Below, one piece after another: positions 44,763 through 54,700 of a stretch of 64,000 nucleotides of DNA; the stretch's first letter is position 1; every line of letters begins with the position of its first letter. The notes below the pieces were generated by a model. The model was not told the DNA's origin. It ran no database searches and saw only the letters and a list, made by a program, of their open reading frames with translations. The translations under genes were made by a program, and so were the position numbers. The DNA is from Arenicola marina (Eukaryota > Annelida > Polychaeta > Arenicolidae), in the NCBI GenBank assembly GCA_964019135.1, contig OZ025248.1:37937670-38001669 (forward strand). Reading direction: 5' to 3'.

Positions 44763-46969
44763 ATCTGACTGTAGACGTCTGTCAGGACGTCAGGCAGACC
44801 AGAGGTAGTGACACGTCTCTTGTGCACGGCCATCTGATGGCTTCACGGGGCGACAACGTGACCTGCACGTGTGTCGTCACCAGGACACCGGGTCAAGGCC
44901 ACGGTGGTGTCCTGATCTTGCTGCACTCACGTCACTTGGTCCAAACCCCTGTCGCCGAGAAAGCGTCCTGTCAGGGAGCACTGACCTTACTAGACTCAGT
45001 TAACCTGGACAGGACTCTAACGAGGTCTCGCTCTATCCGGGATACGCCCCCTACCTGAAAGAGATTGCCACGTTGACCATCACGTATCAACTGGACGGTG
45101 GCGACACCTGGGGACAGGACCAGCTGCTGTCTTTTGCCTTGACATTGTCAGGTTGGTGCCATGGCTGAAGGATTTTACGATTTCTTTACAACACTTGTGA
45201 TGTGCGCCGTCCGTGGCGTGTGTTCAGTAGACGCATCAACGCTTACTTGACGGCCATGGACAAGTTACCCCAACAATAAACTGTTTCTCTTACACTCGTT
45301 TCGTAGGCACTTTCCAAATATCTTGGTGGTTTCGTGATTAATAAAGTAAACAATTTGCAAACAATCCGCATCTTCAACGGTTCCAAATCACGTTTGGCCC
45401 AAATTGATGTAATAACGTTAAACATCGATTAAAAACATCGCCATCACCGATGTACATATTTAGTCAAAAGTTAGCCCCATTGGAATTATCTAAGGTATTA
45501 GGGCCATAATCTAATTCTGATGCATTGTCTTTTGCCATTGCATCATGCGACTTGCTATTGCGCATGGCATCGCCTCAATGTTGGAAGGTTCGATGATCTC
45601 TTAACCTTCAAAGTTCTAAATTGTTACCTTCTATCCACATGGCTACACAGTAAGTGCTGAATTCGTAATGGTTACATCTGAAACGCTGCATTTTAAGTGA
45701 GCTAAACGGGCCAAGCGTATGGATTCCACTATCGATAAACACTATTCAGTTCTATTTTACTTGATATATGCACATACATGTATTCGCGCCTGATGTTGCT
45801 AATCAATCTATCGAAACAGGACAGACGAAAAAAACAGCGAAACCTACAAGTACGGGGTATTGAAAACACGAGACAAATCCCTCCCTTCCAACCTTATATA
45901 CTTTAAGTATTGTTTTGTTGACTGCGCAGTTTATGTATTCACAATTAAGAAAATATTCAAAGATATCGACGAAAATGCTTTGTCCTTCGACAGATCCATA
46001 TTATACTAACACTTTCCGTCATTGTATGTATCATGATGACTGTGAATCACACCAATGGCCGCCATTTTGTTTACTCGCAGGCGGATGACACGTGACAAGC
46101 CTCCTCAGGCTGATAACGACCGCAAGAACTCGTTGAACCTGGAGACGCAGATCCGCAACTCCGTCTCGGAGTCCCTTGGGACGGATCCACACTTGGGCAC
46201 TCCAGCGTCCACGCAGCGCAGCATCCGCTCGCTGGCTCCGGAGAGGGCACCGCCTCCCGAGCCGCTGGTCACCAGTGACGTCAGGACCCGGAAGGCACCC
46301 AAGGGACCCTACGCCGTAGTCGACATCCTATCAGGCATCGACGTCACTTCCGCCATAATTAAAGATGGCGACATAGGAGAGCTACGCCAGGAAGCAGATA
46401 TCGGCAGTCCGTACGAGTTGGCGAAAGGACCACCGCCATTGTCAGAACACAAGGCTTACGCTGTGAACAATAACTACATAGCCAAGGATGACCTTGAGGA
46501 TGATCACACAAAGGTCAAAGAGCAATCTTTGAACGCGGACAACGTGGCAGAAGTTGGGCGCCCGGACGATCGTGACGTCAGCATGGACACTTCCGGTGTA
46601 TATGACAAGGTACACGACCGTGACGTACATCCGGGTGAAGGTCAAGGTCAGGAAGGCGACGGTGATGTCGATCCGTATTCTGTCACGCTGCGGAGGAACC
46701 GTAAAGATGAACCTCCGCCGGAGTGCGACCGTGAGTCTGGAAGACCACGGGAGGCGGAGGGTCAGCCTCACGGGGACGAAGGACGGGACGGAAGTGATAT
46801 CGAGGCGGACTCGGGGGGTGGCGAGGCAACAGGCGGCGACGGTGTAGAAGTGGATCCGTCGGACACGTACGCCACAGTGGGCGGATCCAGAAAGGACCGG
46901 GACTCGGTCGACCTGACCATGCAGGAGAATACTGTGTACGGCTCACACTTGCAGCCAATAGAAAACTAG
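44763..46969 (+). pseudogene. Receptor family member E: broken CUB-like exon plus long intact tail exon
   Basis: Intron-1 sequence joins directly to the CUB-like exon (44763-45151) without an acceptor, so the signal peptide and Cys-rich exons are gone. The CUB-like exon has an internal deletion (around 45005) that shifts the frame. The stalk and transmembrane exons are missing between 45152 and 46080. The tail exon 46081-46969 (after TTTACTCGCAG) is fully open, 296 codons to its stop, and is the longest tail in the cluster. Its tyrosines include GPYAVVDIL, SPYELA, GVYDKVHD, DPYSVTL, DTYATV and NTVYGSHL. D's tail is a shorter form lacking the middle. AATAAA at 47024 follows a small hairpin. 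The intact tail suggests recent decay, or use by splicing from elsewhere. Confidence 0.7.
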
Positions 46970-47007
46970 TAGGAGTGCGACGGGTAGAGCCAGTGGGTCG
47001 CATTTCT

Positions 47008-47029
47008 CAGACCACGCGGTCTGAATAAA
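47008..47029 (+). terminator. 3' UTR hairpin abutting poly(A) signal (member E)
   Basis: CAGACC-ACGC-GGTCTG (6-bp stem) runs directly into AATAAA. The same arrangement occurs in D at 57114-57135. Confidence 0.6.
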
Positions 47030-47212
47030 ATGCTATATTTACATCCACTTGAATGTATTATTCTGGTAAAATTGTATTGAGGGAATTAATAAAGCATATG
47101 TTGTATAATTCAATGCCATTGATAATTGGATTCATATTTCGAGGCATCTTTGACTACACAATATATCGTTCATATTTTCATTTTGGTGAACACATGACCA
47201 ACACATTCCCCC

Positions 47213-47292
47213 AGTGGGGGTCATTGGTGTAGATGTTAGCGCCCTAACCCGTAGATCAATAAGTCCTGGGTTCGAATCCGGATCCGGACACC
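47213..47292 (+). repeat. tRNA-derived SINE-like fragment
   Basis: Has an A-box-like TGGTGTAGATGTTAGCGC and a B box GGTTCGAATCC about 35 bases apart, as in tRNA-type pol III promoters. The 5' acceptor arm does not pair with the 3' side, so it is not a functional tRNA gene. Confidence 0.45.
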
Positions 47293-48080
47293 TAATATCT
47301 ACGCATCCTTCATCGTCACAGAAGGGTCTACAGTTTTTAAATGTTTCCCACAAATTATTATCACAAGGATCATCGAAGCTCTATAGATCGTGATAACGAA
47401 GGCACACACGAAGCAGCCAAACGGACCAGTACCCCTGAAACCAAAGCCGCCCACACACGAATAAACAGTAAGGCAATAGACTGCGTTACTAGCAAACCTT
47501 AACACTAACTATTGCATATTCGTTCATTTAAAACCATCTGTTAGCGGACTGAATAGTATATTCGTTTCCGCCGCCCAGTCCGTTTGGCCATCATCAACGG
47601 GTCTAATGCAGCAGCAAACCGGGCGGCCCCATGGTCCACGCCCTACAGCTGTCTTCAACTAAGCTTCAGTCTCGCGAAGTTGAAAGTCCCGGCGCAAGAA
47701 GGATAAGGCGTTATCACGCTTTTCACGCCATTGGATAACGACACGGAGCGAATGCGAGAGGCGCCCCAGATATGGCTCCATATCATCACCTATTGTATGT
47801 AGCGTTTTTTTCTTTCAACAACATGTAAACGAACGGAAACTGCGTTAATCCCTTGCCATGGTCATTATCACTTCATTTGCGAATTCCTTATCCCGCATGC
47901 CGTTTGTACACTGCTGCACTCCTGTGACCGAGACATTTCACCACATGGCGCCAAATATTCATATGCAATTTCAATGTAATTTCTACGGCATTTATTGATG
48001 TCCGTTTCTGCCTCTAAAACACACGAATCGTGCAAACCAATGTTCTAATGTCCTTTTAAACACTGGACGCTAAATATTTC
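47293..48080. other. Non-coding stretch between E and D
   Basis: No gene recognised. The first ~90 bases resemble 35530-35600 near member B. Confidence 0.4.
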
Positions 48081-48697
48081 CATTCATGCAGCAAAACCTA
48101 CGTATGCACAGATCGTTTTCTTTGAAAAGAGATTGAAATGCTTTTCACTGCTGTGAGAGCCTTCAACGAAAAGTGCAGACCATGCCGCCGCGGTGCAAAG
48201 CCTTGCTACCCGCCCCACCCCACTCCCGCCACACACATACAACCATTCCCACCGTCGCCACACACACCCCTGCACAGCTACTAACAAATAACAGAACAGA
48301 CTGTACGAGGTCCTTGTTTTTTCCCCAAAACCTGTTCGAAAGAAAGACTATGGAAAGCAATGTATATTTGCCAGTCGCCCCTTGAACTCCATCGAAGCAT
48401 GGCGACCCACGGTCCATGTATTGAAGTGTATTATATGCCTACGTTAGTGCACGCATAACACGTTAGTATGTAGGCCATGACACGATAGTTATATCCTCAG
48501 TCACACGGGACAGTCCTAAGTATACCATGATACCGATCGGATGTATCTGTAAATGGGCAATATTCCATATTATATAGGAAGTGCTAAGTTGTGGCTCGAC
48601 GCCCGGTTGATGGCGTAGGACGACGATATGAGAACGAGGGACAGACAAGTCAAGTCTGCATTTAGAGACTGTCTGACGACTACGGAATTCCACAGAA
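48081..48697 (+). promoter_or_regulatory. Upstream module of receptor gene D
   Basis: Homologous to the upstream regions of A and B (inverted) and of E and G. It includes the CACACACCCCTGCACAGCTAC stretch. A more conserved ~200 bp before the ATG includes ATATGAGAACGAGG. No clear TATA box near the start codon. Confidence 0.45.
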
Positions 48698-48722
48698 GTC
48701 ACGTGGTCTCTGTCCACGTGAC
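48698..48722 (+). promoter_or_regulatory. Paired CACGTG inverted repeat, leader of D
   Basis: A perfect 9-bp inverted repeat, GTCACGTGG / CCACGTGAC, around a 7-base loop TCTCTGT, ending 8 bases before the ATG at 48731. It contains two CACGTG boxes (48700-48705 and 48715-48720). It is conserved in A and B with at most one change per arm. It may be a dimeric bHLH site or a 5' leader stem-loop. Confidence 0.55.
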
Positions 48723-48730
48723 ACGTTGCC

Positions 48731-51700
48731 ATGTATCGCCGTGTGACGCTGATCGTGTTCCTGTCGTTTTGGTGTTTATCACATCAACAGGGTAAGTGGA
48801 TGACGTGTGGTTATCGGTCGTATCTGAACATATCACCGGTAAACGTTTGACATATTCAAATAGCTGTGGTCAATCTAGCTATGGGCTGGATGCCAGGTGT
48901 GAAGTCAACTGGTTTGGTGGGGTTGAGCCTAATGCGTGAATAAGCCAGGAGACGGACGAAGTTCAAACCACCATATTTTGTTGTGAGAAAAACGGCATGT
49001 ATGTTACCTCATATGATTCACATGTCTTGACGCTGCATTACATTACTTTTGTGAAATATGTGCAATAAAGTGGTATAACTCGGTAACTGGGTGTCGTTAT
49101 ACGGTGACGTCAGTTATAGATGTTGGTCATTTACAGGACTCGAGAGGACGCTTTGCCGAGGGGACAGGTCTATTCTGGCACAGTGCCTTGGTGGTAGGAC
49201 TCCATTTCTGGGTCAGTTACCCCCGGGCAGCTGGAGCACGACGTGTGAGGCCGGGACCACGCCATGTGTCCACACTGGCCAGAGCATAGTGGAATCGACA
49301 CAGTATTACAACAAATATCGGTGTGACTCGGAGACGTGGAATCTGAACTACCTCTGTCTACCAGGTGAGCGCAAAGTGGTTTGATACAAGGACAGAATCA
49401 CCCTGTTTAGTGGTTTCGAATAAGGGGGGAGTGGGGGGGTGGGGGGGGGGGGCAACGGAGGCCAAGCTGGACCTGCTGTAGTTAGGTGACGGTTGGACAC
49501 GAACAGTTTAAAATCACCCCAGCATCCCAATCCACCGACCAATCAACATAATCTGAAACACTAACCTTACTAGCCTTCAATAAATGCAGCAACATGCTTT
49601 TGTAAAGTGACTTAGAAGATGTGAAATAGATCTTGGGCACTATTGGGGACTATATCTATAACCTCAAATATTAGCCAACTGTATTGAAAGTGCTGGTTTT
49701 CGGTATTTGAAATAATCGTTTCACCGACAGAGGTTGCGACCTTGCATTATTAGCCAGGGTCAAACCATACTGTATCTCCATCGCCGAAGGTGTGCGATTG
49801 ATAGCGACACGAAATACACACCCGATAACTCTATCTCTGTGGAACAAGTCTTTGACATTGCTTTGATGTTGAGAGAAGGAAGTGATATGTGCGAGTCTCG
49901 TTCCGTTTCAGCTGATCAGTGTGTAGACATGTGTCAGGACGTCAGACAGACCAGAGAGGACAACGCGTCTCTTGTGCACGGCCAGCTGATGGCTTCACGG
50001 GGCGACAACGTGGCATGCACCTGTGTCGTCACCAGGTCACCAGGTCAAAGCCTTCCTGGTGTCCTGATCTTGCTGTACACACGTCACTTGGTCCAAACCC
50101 CTGTCGCCGAGACAGCGTCCTGTCAGGGAAAACTCACCTTACGAGACTCAGTTGATCAGGGTCCTACCCTCTGTCGGTTGACGACCAGACCGACTGGACA
50201 GGTCTCTAACGAGACCTCCCTCTATCCGGGATACGCCCCCTACCTGAACGAGACTAAAGCGCTGACCATCACATATGAACTGGACGGTGGTACCCCCTGG
50301 GGACAGGATCATCTGCTGCCTTTTGCTTTGAGATTATCAGGTTGGTGCCATGGTTTAAGGATCTTATCATTTCCTTACCACACTTGTGACGTACACCGTC
50401 CAGCGTTTATGGTTCGGCAAATCCATGGTCATATTTCGGAAATAATAAAGCGTTTCTGCTGAACTAGTTTGGTGGGCACTTTCCAAACATCTTGGTAGGT
50501 TCGGGATTAATAAAGCGAAAAAATACGTGCGAATTCCAGATACCAAATAAAGAGACTAAAATTGACAGAACAGGGCTCCACGTTGTTGCACACGTGGTTC
50601 TTGGGCCCTTTCATGTTGACTGCCGTCTAGTAACTCGAGTTTGACTAATATACCACTAATCGGCCATGGAATGCAATGCGTGGCACTTCCGCTATAAAGA
50701 TCGACTTGACCTGTGTCCAACCAACCATGATAGTGTTGCAATAACCATACAAGTACATTAACCACAAATTTGCGCATCAGAATATGTATCCGGTCTAAAT
50801 AAATGTTCCGAGACCGTGTAAGACTGAGATAAATAACTGAGAGAAGGCAAATGTCCATCAGCGAAGCACATATTTAAGTCAAAGCATTGGACATTGGGGC
50901 CATAACTTCATTGTGCTACATATTTAGTTTTCATTTCGTCAGGTGTCTTGCTGTTTGGTTTGGCATGGTTCTGAGTAGGAAGGGTTGATGATCTTTAAAC
51001 CTTTGCAGTGCTACATTGCTGCATTCTATCCACATGAATACATTCCATGTCCTAAATTCGTAATGGTTAACTCTTAAATGCTGCATTCTAAGTGGGGTAG
51101 CACCGTAATATCGGGTACCGTAGGTGCCGTAATATGTCAGACGCGACCTCCATGCTGCATGCTGCAATTTGTCTTCGCCTCGCCGGGCCTGCTCAGAAAA
51201 ACGTGGGACTTCCGTTTTAGATTTTAGGTGGAGGCCTCTTCATTTGGGAAGGAACATAACTGGGTCGATGGCTGAATGTCATTAGAAATAAATAATTTTA
51301 ATAATATTGCCTCGCATCTGCTTCTTCAAAGAAATCCATACCCAAGATGATGGGTACTCTTGTGACAATGTTCCTATGCGATATGCTCAATACGCCCAGA
51401 TTCATTACGGAGCTGCTAGTCCAACGAATGTAGAATAGATCGCAGACGAAAGTTTCAAGTATGGAGTGTTAAGCTCCTCCCTGTCTATATTTCGATGGGG
51501 ACACCCCGATTGGCGATACTGCGTGTATCGTGTGCTTTTCAATTATAACAATGACAGTATCCAAAGGAAATATTTATCTCCAGAGAGTGTCATTCTTCGT
51601 TATTGACTCGTTCTGGTTTTAACTGGAAGGGGTCAACATTGGAAATGGCTAGCGACATGGAATTATTGACGACGAATTTCGCAATTCGGTTAGTACATTA

Positions 51701-54700
51701 GCCTGGTTCCGCGGTCCCAACTTCGCTCGCTCAGCAAGGGCCCGGTGTTAGCCACCATTAACGGCCTTGACCTTTGTGGGTGCAGCTGAAGCAGTGCCAG
51801 GCCGCCGCGTTATGTCAGTGAAGACTGTTCTGTAATTTTGAAGGTAAACAAACATGTCAGGCGGCAAACGTATTCCCCAACGTATACGTATGGATTATTT
51901 GGCATAAATATGCAATGATTAAGTGGAGAAACTCACTTGTGTACTACATTTGCGCTTTCTTGTCATATCAGTTCGTGATAGTCCAGAGAAGCATTGTTTT
52001 GGCTGAAATGTCACAACTTTAAAATGCTGCAGAGTTCTTAATATTTAATATAGGCGCATAATATTTTGCACAATTGAAGTTCAATACACTAGGTTTCTAC
52101 AACATTCCCTGTAATCAGTTGGCACAGCCCCACAAGAAAATCATTAGCGCTCCCCTCTCTGACATATTTCATTAATGGTGGTTCATGAAATGGGTGGGAA
52201 TGCCACTTAGAAATGCTGCAGAGTTCTTAATATTTAATATAGGCACACAATATTTTGCACAATTGAAGTTCAATACACTAGGTTTCTACAACATTCCCTG
52301 TAGTCAGTTGACACAGCCCCACAAGAAAATCATTAGCGCTCCCCTCTCTGACATATTTCATTAATGGCGGTTCATGAAATCGGTGGGAATGCCACTTTAA
52401 AATGCTGCAGAGTTCTTAATATTTAATATAGATGCATAATATTTTGCACAATTGAAGTTCAATACACCAGGTTTCTACAACATTCCCTGTAATTAGTTGA
52501 CACAGCATCAAAAGAAAATTATTAGCACTCCCCTCTCTGACATATTTCATTAATGGCGGTGCATGAAATGGGTGGGAATGCCACTTAGAAATGCTGCAGA
52601 GTTCTTAATATTTAATATAGAGGCATGATATTTTGCACAATTGAAGTTCAATACACCAGGTTTCTACAACATTCCCTGTAATCAGTTGACACAGCCTCAA
52701 AAGAAAATTATTAGCACTCCCCTGTCTGACATGGCGGTGCATGAAATGGGCAGGAATGCCACTTAGAAATGCTGCAGAGTTCTTAATATTTAATATAGAT
52801 GCATAATATTTTGCACAATTGAAGCTCAATACAGCAGGTTTCTACAACATTCCCTGTAATCAGTTGACACAGCCCCACAAGAAAATTATTAGCGCTCCCC
52901 TCTCTGACATATTTCATTAATGGCGGTGCATGAAATGGGTGGGAATGCCACTTAGAAATGCTGCAGAGTTCTTAATATTTAATATAGATGCATAATATTT
53001 TGCACAATTGAAGCTCAATACAGCAGGTTTCTACAACATTCCCTGTAATCAGTTCACACAGCCCCACAAGAAAATTATTAGCTCTCCCCTCTCTGACATA
53101 TTTCATTAATGGCTGTGCATGAAATGGGTGGGAATGCCACTTAGAAATGCTGCAGAGTCCTTAATATTTAATATAGAGGCATGATATTTTGCACAATTGA
53201 AGTTCAATACACCAGGTTTCTACAACATTCCCTGTAATCAGTTGACACAGCCTCAAAAGAAAATTATTAGCACTCCCCTGTCTGACATGGCGGTGCATGA
53301 AATGGGCAGGAATGCCACTTAGAAATGCTGCAGAGTTCTTAATATTTAATATAGATACATAATATTTTGCACAATTGAAGCTCAATACACCAGGTTTCTA
53401 CAACATTCCCTGTAATCAGTTGACACAGCCCCACAAAAAAATTATTAGCTCTCCCCTCTCTGACATATTTCATTAATGGCGGTGCATGAAATGGGTGGGA
53501 ATGCCACTTAGAAATGCTGCAGAGTTCTTAATATTTAATATAGATGCATAATATTTTGCACAATTGAAGCTCAATACACCAGGTTTCTACAACATTCCCT
53601 GTAATCAGTTGACACAGCCCCACAAAAAAATTATTAGCTCTCCCCTCTCTGACATATTTCATTAATGGCTGTGCATAAAATGGGTGGGAATGTCACTTAG
53701 AAATGCTGCAGAGTTCCTAATATTTAATATAGAGGCGTGATATTTTGCACAATTGAAGTTCAATACACTTGGTTTCTACAACATTCCCTGTAATCAGTTG
53801 ACACAGCCCCACAAGAAAATTATTAGCACTCCCCTCTCTGACATATTTCATTAATGGCGGTGCATGAAATGGGTGGGAATGTCACTTAGAAATGCTGCAG
53901 AGTTCTTAATATTTAATATAGGTTGACACAGCCCCACAAGAAAATTATTCAGTGGATAGAACCTTTGAGGAAATTAAGTAACACTCCCCTCTATGACACA
54001 TTTTCCTTATGGCAGTGTATGACAATGGTGAGAATGCTACTTAGAAATGCTGCACAAGAAACTAAACAACTCCCGTCTTTTACATATTTATTTATGGCAG
54101 TGTATGACAGGGGCTGAGAATTACCCCTCCCCCAGAGAGACATCCTGGACATTGTTTAGGTAGGCATGAAACAATTTTAAGATGCTGCTGAATTTTTATT
54201 ATTTAATATAGGTGCATAATATCTTACGCAAATGAAGATCATTCAAAAAAAATTTATAACGCTTTCCTGTCTCACACATTTCAGTAATGCTGGTGCATGA
54301 AAGTGGTGCGCAATGCCATTTAGAAATGCTCAGATAGACACTCAGATTGGTTGACAGAGCCTCCCCAAAAAATAAATAAATCTCTGACACATTTTTATTT
54401 TATTTTTATTTTTAGCAATGCAAATGCCACTTAGACAACCTGCAAGTACCAGCACATGATATTATGCACTGTATAATATCAATATTATATTGACAATTCC
54501 CCTCCCCTCCCCAAGAAAATGATACCCCAGCCCTTGCAATTACTTCTACCATCTTTAATATTTAGTTCATGTACTGAACTGTATGTGTTAAATTTATCAA
54601 TCTATAAACACTTATGCTACATCGTGACAAACTATACTTACACTACATTGTAAGAAACTATGCTTACACTAAAATTTATAATCCTATTATCCTAAGATAT

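Noticed and set aside
44763..46969. Member E as a functional gene
   Set aside because: No acceptor before the CUB-like exon, an internal frameshift, and no signal, stalk or TM exons.
47213..47292. tRNA gene
   Set aside because: A- and B-box-like motifs are present, but the acceptor arms do not pair, so it is kept only as a SINE-like fragment.
49137..49364. SUEL/galactose-binding lectin domain for the Cys-rich exon
   Set aside because: The start (CRGDRS...) is faintly similar, but the cysteine spacing and the FGDPC-type block do not match.
52605..52829. 74-aa minus frame repeated at 53161
   Set aside because: The same satellite unit translated twice, with no independent support.
52022..53930. 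CRISPR-like regular repeats
   Set aside because: Units are 189 bp, contiguous and without unique spacers, in clearly eukaryotic DNA. It is a satellite.
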